From NCBI GenBank assembly GCA_963708545.1, contig CAVPUD010000005.1, positions 1-14,861 on the forward strand: a DNA stretch of 14,861 bases, written 5' to 3'. The position numbers and the translations under genes are program-made. This document shows positions 7,146 through 13,514 of this stretch, one piece after another. Within the stretch, counting starts at the first letter, position 1. Each line of letters opens with the position of its first letter. A model generated the notes under the pieces. The model saw only the letters and a list, made by a program, of their open reading frames with translations. It ran no database searches and was not told where the DNA came from. The DNA is from Extensimonas sp963708545. Lineage in GTDB: Bacteria; Pseudomonadota; Gammaproteobacteria; Burkholderiales; Burkholderiaceae_C.

Positions 7146-7670
7146 ATGGCAGTGTTTGAACTCGACGGCATGGTGCCGCAGCTGGCAGATTCGGCCTGGG
7201 TGGCCGAGAGCGCGCAGGTGATCGGCCGCGTGACGCTGGGCGCGCAGGCGAGCGTGTGGTGCGGCGCGGTGCTGCGCGGCGACGCCGACAGCATCACCGT
7301 AGGTGCGGGCAGCAACATCCAGGACGCGAGCGTGCTGCATGCCGACACCGGCCAGCCGCTCGTCGTGGGCGAGCGCGTGACCGTGGGCCACATGGTCATG
7401 CTGCACGGCTGCACCATAGGCGACGAGTCGCTCATAGGCATAGGCGCCGTGGTGCTGAACGGGGCAAAAATCGGCAAGAACTGTCTCGTGGGCGCAGGCG
7501 CGCTCGTGACCGAGGGCAAAGAATTCCCCGACGGCTCGATGATCCTCGGCAGCCCCGCCAAGGTGGTGCGCCAGCTCACGCCCGAGCAAATCGAAGGGCT
7601 ACGCCAGAGCGCGCAGCATTACATCGAAAACGCGCGCCGTTTCCAGCGCAGTCTGCACAAGCTGGCGTGA
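7146..7670 (+). CDS. Gamma-carbonic-anhydrase-like hexapeptide-repeat protein
   Basis: This is a 174-residue left-handed beta-helix protein of the gamma-carbonic anhydrase/YrdA/PaaY-like group, normally a cytosolic trimer with metal at the subunit interfaces. The hexapeptide repeats run from about residue 15 to 135. The three expected metal-binding histidines are H65 (VLHAD), H82 and H87 (GHMVMLHGCTIG), with R44 and D46 (VLRGD) and Q59-D60 (NIQD) as conserved partners. The C-terminal helix (PEQIEGLRQSAQHYIENARRF) is typical. ATG 7146 is chosen over ATG 7140 because GGGAG at 7133-7137 sits 8 bases before 7146 but only 2 before 7140. Many members show no measurable carbonic anhydrase activity, so function is known only at family level. 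Hsp33 follows 61 bases downstream on the same strand. Confidence 0.92.
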   Translation: MAVFELDGMVPQLADSAWVAESAQVIGRVTLGAQASVWCGAVLRGDADSITVGAGSNIQDASVLHADTGQPLVVGERVTVGHMVMLHGCTIGDESLIGIGAVVLNGAKIGKNCLVGAGALVTEGKEFPDGSMILGSPAKVVRQLTPEQIEGLRQSAQHYIENARRFQRSLHKLA

Positions 7671-7731
7671 GTTCCTTTGGGTCTTTTTCTTTTTTGCCCT
7701 ACCGAAGAACCTTCGACAACGAAAGTCGCGC

Positions 7732-8739
7732 GTGTCTGAATTACACAAATTTCTGTTCGAAGGCTTGCCCGTGCGCGGCATGCTGGTGCGGCTGACTGAC
7801 GCCTGGCGCGACATCCTGCAGCGTCGCGCGGCCAATTCCGCCACTGGCCCCTATCCGGCGCCGGTGCGCGCCTTGCTCGGTGAAATGGCGGCAGCGGCGG
7901 TGCTGATGGAGTCCAACATCAAATTCAATGGCGCGCTGGTGCTGCAGGTGTTTGGCGACGGCCCGGTCAAGCTCGCCGTGGTCGAGGTGCAGCCCGACCT
8001 GAGCCTGCGCGCCACGGCCACGGTGCGCGGCCCCGTGGCCGAGGACGCTACGCTGGGCCAGATGCTCAACGTCGAAGGCGGCGGGCGCTGCGCGATCACG
8101 CTGGACCCCAAGGACAAGTCGGCAGGGCAGCAGCCTTACCAGGGCGTGGTGCCGCTCGAAGATGCGCGCTACCGCAGCTTTGCGGGCATCTCGGACGTGC
8201 TGCAGCACTACATGCTGCAGTCCGAGCAGCTCGACACCGTGCTGGTGCTGGCTGCCAATGATGAACTCGCGGCCGGTCTGTTGATTCAGCGCATGCCGGC
8301 TGCGGGCGAGGGCAACCTGGCGCAACGTCGGGGTTGCGCGGAGCATGAAGACCAGATCGGTGTGAACGAAGACTACAACCGCATCGCGCACCTGGCTGCG
8401 AGCCTCACGCGCGAGGAGCTGCTCTCGCTCGATGCAGACACCATCTTGCACCGCCTGTTCTGGGAGGAAAACCTGCTGCGCTTCGAGCCCTTGCAAGGCG
8501 CGCGCGGGCCGCGCTTTGCCTGCAGCTGCAGCCGCGCGCGCGTGAGCGCCATGCTGCGCAGCCTGGGCGAGCCAGAGGCCGAAAGTATTCTGGCCGAGCG
8601 CGGCGAGGTCGAGGTGGGCTGCGAGTTCTGCGGCCAGCAGTACCGCTTCGACGCCGTCGATGTGGCGCAGATTTTTGCGGCCCCGCCCGATGTGCCGAAC
8701 GCACCTTTTGCGCCACCAGGGCCGCAGGGGCTGCAGTGA
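7732..8739 (+). CDS. hslO: Hsp33 redox-regulated chaperone
   Basis: Hsp33 is a cytosolic holdase activated when oxidants and heat release zinc from its C-terminal cysteine centre. The N-terminal fold is evident in LPVRGMLVRLTDAW (12-25), the segment GPVKLAVVEVQPDLSLRATA, and GQQPYQGVVPLE (132-143). The zinc switch is intact: C264 and C266 (FACSCSR, CxC) and C297 and C300 (GCEFC, CxxC). At 335 residues it is longer than E. coli Hsp33 (about 292), through extra residues around 188-215 and a Pro-rich tail after about 318. The start is a GTG at 7732 with only a weak purine tract before it; MSELHKFLFEGLPVRG fits the family start. The product is complete and probably functional. Confidence 0.96.
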   Translation: MSELHKFLFEGLPVRGMLVRLTDAWRDILQRRAANSATGPYPAPVRALLGEMAAAAVLMESNIKFNGALVLQVFGDGPVKLAVVEVQPDLSLRATATVRGPVAEDATLGQMLNVEGGGRCAITLDPKDKSAGQQPYQGVVPLEDARYRSFAGISDVLQHYMLQSEQLDTVLVLAANDELAAGLLIQRMPAAGEGNLAQRRGCAEHEDQIGVNEDYNRIAHLAASLTREELLSLDADTILHRLFWEENLLRFEPLQGARGPRFACSCSRARVSAMLRSLGEPEAESILAERGEVEVGCEFCGQQYRFDAVDVAQIFAAPPDVPNAPFAPPGPQGLQ

Positions 8740-8774
8740 CAATGGATTGGTGATCACTACGACAAGGAGACTGG

Positions 8775-9953
8775 ATGAAACCCCAAACAGCCATCGTGGC
8801 GGTGTCCGAGATGAAACCCGGGCGATACCCGCACTACAACGGCATGGAGATGTATCGGCAGGTGCTCGCGCAATTTCTGCTCGATTGGCCGCAGCTGCGC
8901 CCGTCCGACATCCAGGGCCTGATGTCGGCGCCGGCGGGCATGGCCTCGGCCGAGGGCGTCGATGTGTTCGCGCACGAAAAAATCGCTGAGGAGCTGGGCA
9001 TAGAGCCAACTTTCAGCGAAACCATCAACGCGGGCGGCGCAACCTACGCGCTCATGCTGATCCGCGCGAGCCTGGCCATAGAGCGCGGCCTGTGTGATTC
9101 GGTGCTGTGCCTGGGCGCGGGGCGCTTTCCCAACGTGGGCAGTGGCATGGCCGAGACCATGAGCAAGCTCATCAGCCACCCGGAATTCGAATATCCGTAT
9201 GGCACCTACATCCCGCCGATTTTTGCGCTCAACGCCACGCGCCACATGCACGAGTTCGGCACCACGCGCGAGCAGCTCGCGCAGGTGGCCGTGTCGCAGC
9301 GCGCCTGGTCGCTGCTGCACCCGGACGCGCTGATGGCGCCGCAAGGCCCGCTGACTGTGGACAAGGTGCTGTCCTCGCGTCCGATCGCCTACCCCTTCAA
9401 CCTGCTCGACTGCTCGGTGCCCTGCGAGGGCGGCTCGGCCGTGCTGCTCGTCTCCGCGCGGCTTGCCACGCGCTACGCCAAACAGCCCTGCTACCTGCTC
9501 GGCTATGGCGAAAAGCACACGCATTCGAGCATCAGCCAGGCGCACGACCTGACCACGCTGGGCTCCAAGGAAACCGGTGCCAAGGCCTACCGCATGGCCG
9601 GCGTGGGTCCGGCGGACATGGACTTTGCGCAGCTCTACGACTCGTTCAGCATCAACCCCATCATCTACGCCGAAGACCTGGGCCTGTGCGCCAAAGGGCA
9701 GGGCGGGGCCTTTTTTGCCGGCGGGCGCACGGCGCCGGGCGGAGAATTCCCGGTCAACACCTATGGTGGACTGATGTCCTTCGGCCACGTGGGCGACGCC
9801 TCAGGCCAGACCATGATCGTCGAAGCCGCGCGCCAGATCATGGGCATCGCCGGGCCGCAGCGCCAGCTGGCCAAGGCCGGCCTCGGCGTCGTGCACTGCT
9901 ACGGCGGCATGATGGCCGAGCACGCGACCCTCGTACTCGGGAGGCAGTCATGA
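8775..9953 (+). CDS. Thiolase-fold protein without nucleophilic Cys (lipid-transfer/Ltp2-like), copy 1
   Basis: This 392-residue protein belongs to the SCP2-type thiolase / lipid-transfer-protein branch. In true thiolases a cysteine attacks the acyl-CoA. The matching place here (NAGGATYAL, 85-93) has Ala86 at the cysteine position when aligned to the NCSTGSTAL of SCP2 thiolase. The later His is kept (H338 in FGHVGDASG), as is C375 (HCYGG), and the YDSF motif lies at 288-291. Loss of the nucleophile argues against normal thiolysis. Family relatives paired with DUF35 proteins, such as Ltp2, act as retro-aldolases on steroid side-chain acyl-CoAs, and I infer a similar C-C lyase here. ATG 8775 has AAGGAG five bases upstream. 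Its stop overlaps the start of the DUF35 gene (ATGA), so the two are probably made together and form a complex. Confidence 0.9.
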   Translation: MKPQTAIVAVSEMKPGRYPHYNGMEMYRQVLAQFLLDWPQLRPSDIQGLMSAPAGMASAEGVDVFAHEKIAEELGIEPTFSETINAGGATYALMLIRASLAIERGLCDSVLCLGAGRFPNVGSGMAETMSKLISHPEFEYPYGTYIPPIFALNATRHMHEFGTTREQLAQVAVSQRAWSLLHPDALMAPQGPLTVDKVLSSRPIAYPFNLLDCSVPCEGGSAVLLVSARLATRYAKQPCYLLGYGEKHTHSSISQAHDLTTLGSKETGAKAYRMAGVGPADMDFAQLYDSFSINPIIYAEDLGLCAKGQGGAFFAGGRTAPGGEFPVNTYGGLMSFGHVGDASGQTMIVEAARQIMGIAGPQRQLAKAGLGVVHCYGGMMAEHATLVLGRQS

Positions 9954-10366
9954 ACACGAACCACACAAATCCCAAACCCATCCCCGAAGTCAGCCCGCAC
10001 AGCAAGCCCTACTGGGATGCAGCGCAGCGTGGCGAGCTCGTGTTCCAGCGCTGCCGGGGCACGGGCAAGCCTTTTTTGTATCCCCGGCCCTGGAGCCCGT
10101 TCGACTTTTCGCCCGACCCGGTGTGGGAAAAGGCCAGCGGCCGCGGCACGGTGTTCAGCTACACCATCGTCTATCAGCCGCCCTATGAGGCGTTCCGCGA
10201 CGATTGCCCGTTCGTGATGGCCATCATCGAGCTTGAAGAGGGGCCGCGCCTCATGAGCAACATCCTGCACTGCGACCCGCAGTCGGTCTATATCGGCATG
10301 CCCGTGAAGCTGTGCTTCGAGACGCGCGCGGGCGGCTTCAAGATTCCGCAGTTCGAGCCAGCCTGA
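9950..10366 (+). CDS. DUF35 OB-fold protein with degenerate zinc ribbon
   Basis: This 138-residue DUF35 protein has an N-terminal helix (SKPYWDAAQRGELVFQRC), a rubredoxin-like zinc ribbon and a C-terminal OB fold (about 65-135, with GRGTVFSYTIVY and MSNILHC). DUF35 proteins bind thiolase-fold enzymes and are needed for their acyl-CoA chemistry. Aligned without gaps to the second DUF35 protein of this window, only C35 of the four ribbon cysteines remains; the others are T38, S49 and D52, while YPRP between them is kept. It probably binds no zinc, at least not in the usual way. The ATG at 9950 overlaps the stop of the thiolase-like gene. The frame is open further upstream inside that gene, but the domain starts here and a GGGAGG at about 9939-9944 precedes it. 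Confidence 0.9.
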   Translation: MNTNHTNPKPIPEVSPHSKPYWDAAQRGELVFQRCRGTGKPFLYPRPWSPFDFSPDPVWEKASGRGTVFSYTIVYQPPYEAFRDDCPFVMAIIELEEGPRLMSNILHCDPQSVYIGMPVKLCFETRAGGFKIPQFEPA

Positions 10367-10375
10367 GGCCGGAGC

Positions 10376-10405
10376 AGACCTCGCGGCGGCTTTGCCGCGA
10401 GGTCT
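10376..10405. terminator. Perfect 12-bp stem-loop after DUF35 copy 1
   Basis: The arms AGACCTCGCGGC and GCCGCGAGGTCT enclose the loop GGCTTT. It begins 9 bases after the DUF35 stop and has no T-run of its own; a second hairpin follows after 8 bases. It may stabilise the mRNA 3' end or act together with the next hairpin between converging genes. Confidence 0.6.
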
Positions 10406-10413
10406 GGGAATGG

Positions 10414-10445
10414 CAGGGGCGGCGCCGTGCCGCCCCTGTTTTATT
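10414..10445 (+). terminator. Intrinsic terminator for the first thiolase/DUF35 pair
   Basis: A 10-bp GC-rich stem, CAGGGGCGGC and GCCGCCCCTG with loop GCCGT, is followed by TTTTATTT. This is a good rho-independent terminator for rightward transcription. Its tail includes the stop codon of the converging SDR gene (10441-10443). Confidence 0.8.
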
Positions 10446-11355
10446 TGCTCGGGCGCTGGATTTCGCCGAACACGCGGCCCATGACCTCGTTGGCCGACGC
10501 GAAGGGCTTGGCGCTGCGCATGTCGCAGATGCGCGTGTAGTTGTCGCGCACTTCTTCGGGGGCGGGCACCTGGCCGTCGCCCAGCAGCACGCCTTCGCCT
10601 TCCATGATTTGCACGCGCGCGTAGTAGCCGGCGCCGACCTCGACGATATCCCCCGTGGCCTGGTTTTCGGCGGCGCAGAACCAGGCCACCATGGACGAAA
10701 CGTATTCGGGTTTGAGCCGTGGCTTGACGTCCGCGGCGATCAGGTCTTCCGTCATGCGCGTGAGCGCGATCGGCGCCACGGTGTTGACGCGGATGTCGTA
10801 CTTGGCGCCTTCGTGCTTGAGCGCGTTCATGAGGCCCACGATGCCCAGCTTGGCCGCCGCGTAGTTGGCCTGGCCGAAGTTGCCAAACAAGCCGGCGGCC
10901 GAAGTGGTCATCACGATGCGCCCGAAGTTGGCCTCTTTCATGTGCGGCCAGGCGGCCATGGTGCAGTAGGCCGAGCCCGCCAGGTGCACGGCCACGACGG
11001 CGTCGAAGTCCTGCGGTGTCATTTTCAGGATGGTGCGGTCGCGCAGGATGCCGGCGTTGTTCACCAGAATGTCCACGCGCCCCCATTGGTCGATGGCGGC
11101 TTGCACCATGCGTTGGGCGCCTTCGGGGCTCGCGACCGAATCCGCATTGGCAATGGCCGTGCCGCCCGCAGCCTGGATTTCGGCCACTACCTGCTGCGCC
11201 GGCGTGAGCGAGCTACCGCTGCCATCGACGGCGCCGCCGAGGTCGTTGACCACGACTTTGGCGCCGCGCGAGGCCAGCAGCAAAGCATGGCTGCGGCCCA
11301 AGCCCGAGCCCGCGCCGGTGACGATGGCGACGCGGTTGTCGAAACGAATGCTCAT
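10441..11355 (-). CDS. SDR-family dehydrogenase, HSD17B4-like (3-hydroxyacyl-CoA dehydrogenase type)
   Basis: This 304-residue short-chain dehydrogenase closely resembles the dehydrogenase domain of the peroxisomal multifunctional enzyme type 2 (HSD17B4), which oxidises 3-hydroxyacyl-CoAs of branched or steroid side chains with NAD. Seen directly: the nucleotide motif TGAGSGLG (13-20), VVVNDLGG (34-41) where the acidic Asp favours NAD, NNAG (99-102), catalytic S152, and Y165-x3-K169 in FGQANYAAAKLG. The C-terminal PEEVRDNYTRICDM segment is also typical of that domain. There is no fused hydratase or SCP2 domain. The frame is open to 11442, but ATG 11355 is preferred because AAGGAG (complement of 11362-11367) precedes it and the family sequence begins there. 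It is divergent from the second thiolase-like gene, with the palindrome at 11481-11500 between them, and converges on the first pair. Confidence 0.94.
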   Translation of the reverse strand: MSIRFDNRVAIVTGAGSGLGRSHALLLASRGAKVVVNDLGGAVDGSGSSLTPAQQVVAEIQAAGGTAIANADSVASPEGAQRMVQAAIDQWGRVDILVNNAGILRDRTILKMTPQDFDAVVAVHLAGSAYCTMAAWPHMKEANFGRIVMTTSAAGLFGNFGQANYAAAKLGIVGLMNALKHEGAKYDIRVNTVAPIALTRMTEDLIAADVKPRLKPEYVSSMVAWFCAAENQATGDIVEVGAGYYARVQIMEGEGVLLGDGQVPAPEEVRDNYTRICDMRSAKPFASANEVMGRVFGEIQRPSK

Positions 11356-11480
11356 GGGTGTCTCCTTAGTGTCATTGCAGGTCAATGAAATCCGTATCGG
11401 GTGTTTTGTCCGGTTTTGCCAGGTTTTGCGCCGCTTTGGCACCGGCTTTACGAGCGTACGATGGGTGCAATACGCGAGTC

Positions 11481-11500
11481 ATCCGAACGTTTGTTAGGAT
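11481..11500. promoter_or_regulatory. Palindromic operator candidate, copy 2
   Basis: ATCCGAACGTTTGTTAGGAT is an inverted repeat of the form ATCCnAACnnnnGTTnGGAT. Aligned to the palindrome at 1959-1978 by its centre, the two share CnAACGnTTGTTnGG with the same four-base spacing between half-sites. It lies 55 bases before the thiolase-like start at 11556 and about 125 bases before the SDR start at 11355. I infer that one regulator, probably TetR-family, binds both sites. No regulator gene is in the window. Confidence 0.6.
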
Positions 11501-11555
11501 AGCAGGTTCATCGCTGTGATGTCGTTCCTTCCTCTTTCATTTTGATCGGTTCCCC

Positions 11556-12722
11556 ATGAGCATCAAAAGACAAGCCTGTATTGTGGGTGCCTACGAGCAC
11601 CCCACACGCAAAGCGCCGGACAAGACCGTCGCCCAACTGCACGCCGAATCCGCACGCGGCGCCCTCGAAGACGCGGGGCTTTCGCCGAGTGACGTCGACG
11701 GTTATTTTTGCGCCGGCGACGCGCCGGGCCTGGGCATGCTGAGCATGGCCGATTACATGGGCCTGCGCCCGCGCCACGTCGATTCGACCGAAACCGGCGG
11801 CTCCTCGTACATCGCGCACGTGGCGCACGCCACGCAGGCCATCATGGCGGGCAAGTGCAACGTCGCACTCATCACCTTGGCCGGGCGCCCGCGCTCCGAG
11901 GCTTCGAGCGGGACGATACCGCGCAATTTCGGCCCCAACGTGCCCGAGTCGCCGTTCGAGACGCCCTACGGCCCGGTCACGGTGAACATGTATGCCATCG
12001 TGGCTCAGCGGCATATGTACGAATTCGGCACCACCGCAGAGCAACTTGCCTGGATCAAGGTCGCGGCCTCGCACCATGCGCAGCACAACCCCAACGCCAT
12101 GCTGCGCGACGTGGTCACCGTCGAGGACGTGGTGAATTCGCCCATGATCGCCGACCCGCTGCACAAGCTCGATTGCTGCGTGGTCAGCGATGGCGGCGGC
12201 GCGCTGATCGTCGCGCGGCCCGAGATCGCGCGTTCGCTCAAGCGCCCCATCGTCAACGTGCTCGGTGCGGGCGAGGCACCCAAGGGGCTCAACGGCGGCA
12301 AGGTCGATCTTTCGTACTCGGGCGCGGCCTGGTCGGGCCCGCGCGCGTTTGCCGAGGCGGGCGTGACGCCAGCGGACATCCAATACGCCTCGATCTACGA
12401 CAGCTTTACGATCACCGTGCTGATGCAGCTCGAAGACCTGGGTTTTTGCAAGAAGGGCGAGGGCGGCAAGTTCGTCGCCGACGGCAATCTGATCTCCGGC
12501 GTAGGCAAGCTGCCCTTCAATACCGACGGCGGCGGCCTGTGCAACAACCACCCGGCCAACCGCGGCGGCATCACCAAGGTGATAGAGGCTGTGCGCCAGT
12601 TGCGCGGCGAGGCGCACCCCGCGGTGCAAGTGAAAAACTGCACGCTGGCGCTTGCCCAAGGCACCGGCGGCAGACTCGGCGCTTTGCACGGTAGCGCCAC
12701 TTTGATTCTCGAAAGGGCTTGA
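11556..12722 (+). CDS. Thiolase-fold protein without nucleophilic Cys (lipid-transfer/Ltp2-like), copy 2
   Basis: This 388-residue protein is of the same thiolase/lipid-transfer branch as the one at 8775-9953. They share E-FGTT-EQLA after the first domain, the YDSF motif (281-284), the LEDLGFCKKGEGGKF-type segment, and the late His (H332 in CNNHPANRGG). The place of the catalytic cysteine reads STETGGSSY with Thr80, so there is no nucleophile. The C-terminal catalytic-Cys site is also lost, as QGTGG replaces the C-x-G-G pattern. It is therefore even less likely than copy 1 to be a working thiolase; an Ltp2-like aldolase with its DUF35 partner is my inference. ATG 11556 has no clear Shine-Dalgarno sequence, but MSIKRQACIVGAYEHP is a normal family N-terminus. 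The DUF35 gene follows after four bases, and the palindrome at 11481-11500 lies upstream. Confidence 0.9.
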   Translation: MSIKRQACIVGAYEHPTRKAPDKTVAQLHAESARGALEDAGLSPSDVDGYFCAGDAPGLGMLSMADYMGLRPRHVDSTETGGSSYIAHVAHATQAIMAGKCNVALITLAGRPRSEASSGTIPRNFGPNVPESPFETPYGPVTVNMYAIVAQRHMYEFGTTAEQLAWIKVAASHHAQHNPNAMLRDVVTVEDVVNSPMIADPLHKLDCCVVSDGGGALIVARPEIARSLKRPIVNVLGAGEAPKGLNGGKVDLSYSGAAWSGPRAFAEAGVTPADIQYASIYDSFTITVLMQLEDLGFCKKGEGGKFVADGNLISGVGKLPFNTDGGGLCNNHPANRGGITKVIEAVRQLRGEAHPAVQVKNCTLALAQGTGGRLGALHGSATLILERA

Positions 12723-12726
12723 GACC

Positions 12727-13128
12727 ATGACGACATCCACCCCCGCGCGCACCATCGCTTCGCCTGAGATCTGGCCCGACAACAAGGAATTCTGGGCTGC
12801 GGCGCAATCGGGCAAATTGCTCGTCAAACACTGCCGTGCCTGCAACCAGCCACACTGGTATCCGCGCCCCTTGTGCCCGTTTTGCATGAGCGAGCAGACC
12901 GAGTGGCGAGAGGCTGCCGGCACCGGCACGATCTACACCTTCAGCATCAACCGCCGCGTCGGCCCCGTGCCCTACGTGATCGCCTACGTCACGCTCGACG
13001 AGGGCGTGAGCATGCTGACCAACATCGTCGATTGCGACTTCGAGGCCCTGCGCATCGGCGACCGCGTCAAGGTGGTGATGAAGCCGAGCGAAAACGGCAC
13101 CATGGTGCCGATGTTCACGCCGGTGTGA
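12727..13128 (+). CDS. DUF35 OB-fold protein with intact zinc ribbon
   Basis: This 133-residue DUF35 protein shows the canonical layout: an N-terminal helix (DNKEFWAAAQSGKLLVKHC), a zinc ribbon with all four cysteines (C36, C39, C50, C53, in CRACNQPHWYPRPLCPFC), and an OB fold from about 60 (GTGTIYTFSINR, LTNIVDC, GDRVKVVM) to the end. Such proteins form complexes with thiolase-fold enzymes. This one should partner the thiolase-like protein encoded four bases upstream. It is a clear paralogue of the DUF35 gene at 9950-10366, which has lost three of the four cysteines. A strong hairpin follows the stop at 13144-13177. Confidence 0.93.
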   Translation: MTTSTPARTIASPEIWPDNKEFWAAAQSGKLLVKHCRACNQPHWYPRPLCPFCMSEQTEWREAAGTGTIYTFSINRRVGPVPYVIAYVTLDEGVSMLTNIVDCDFEALRIGDRVKVVMKPSENGTMVPMFTPV

Positions 13129-13131
13129 GCT

Positions 13132-13188
13132 GGCAAACGGAAAACGGGGCGCCGGTTTGTCCGAACCGGCGCCCCGTACCGTTTTGCC
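13132..13188. terminator. Long stem-loop between converging DUF35 and ftsB genes
   Basis: The core is a perfect 14-bp stem, ACGGGGCGCCGGTT (13144-13157) and AACCGGCGCCCCGT (13164-13177), with loop TGTCCG. Flanking GGCAAACGG (13132-13140) and CCGTTTTGCC (13179-13188) can extend the pairing with one bulge. Short T-runs follow on both strands (GTTTTG to the right, GTTTTCC to the left), which fits a bidirectional terminator for the two converging transcripts. Confidence 0.75.
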
Positions 13189-13197
13189 GAGGTGTTT

Positions 13198-13476
13198 TCA
13201 GCGCGGCGCGATCTGCACGTAGATTTCGTTGGGCTTGACCATGCCCAGCTCGCTGCGCGCCTTGTCTTCAACCATTTCCAGCCCCTCCTTGAGGTCGTTG
13301 ACCTCGGCCGCGAGCCGCTCGTTGGCCTGCTGGGCCTGGGCGTTTGCGGCTTTTTGTGCGGCGAGCTGCTGCTGCAGGCTGCGCACGTGCGCGACGCTGC
13401 CGCGCCCGAGCCAGAGCTGGGCGTGCAAAGCCACCAGCAAGGCCAGCAGCACGAAGGGAACGAAGCGCCCGCCCAT
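13198..13476 (-). CDS. ftsB: Cell division protein FtsB
   Basis: FtsB is a small bitopic inner-membrane protein that forms a complex with FtsL and FtsQ at the division septum. The 92-residue product has the right shape: a short N-terminus, one membrane segment at about residues 6-23 (VPFVLLALLVALHAQLWL), then a heptad-rich periplasmic coiled coil at about 28-70 (VRSLQQQLAAQKAANAQAQQ and following), and the conserved end EDKARSELGMVKPNEIYVQI. The open frame extends far upstream inside eno, but ATG 13476 is the only start that gives this architecture. It lies 38 bases after the enolase stop on the same strand. The eno-ftsB order is common in proteobacteria, and the two are probably cotranscribed. 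Confidence 0.95.
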   Translation of the reverse strand: MGGRFVPFVLLALLVALHAQLWLGRGSVAHVRSLQQQLAAQKAANAQAQQANERLAAEVNDLKEGLEMVEDKARSELGMVKPNEIYVQIAPR

Positions 13477-13514
13477 GATGGCTCGGTGGCGGTGGATGGC
13501 GGCGCGGCGCGCTG

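Noticed and set aside
9107..9949. An in-frame N-terminal extension of the first DUF35 protein, suggesting a fusion
   Set aside because: The extension lies wholly within the thiolase-like gene in another frame and has shadow-type composition. The ATG at 9950 has a ribosome-binding site and a normal domain start.
11508..12929. A 473-codon minus-strand open frame opposite the second thiolase-like gene
   Set aside because: It covers both the thiolase-like and DUF35 starts and the operator, has low-complexity composition, and no family resemblance.
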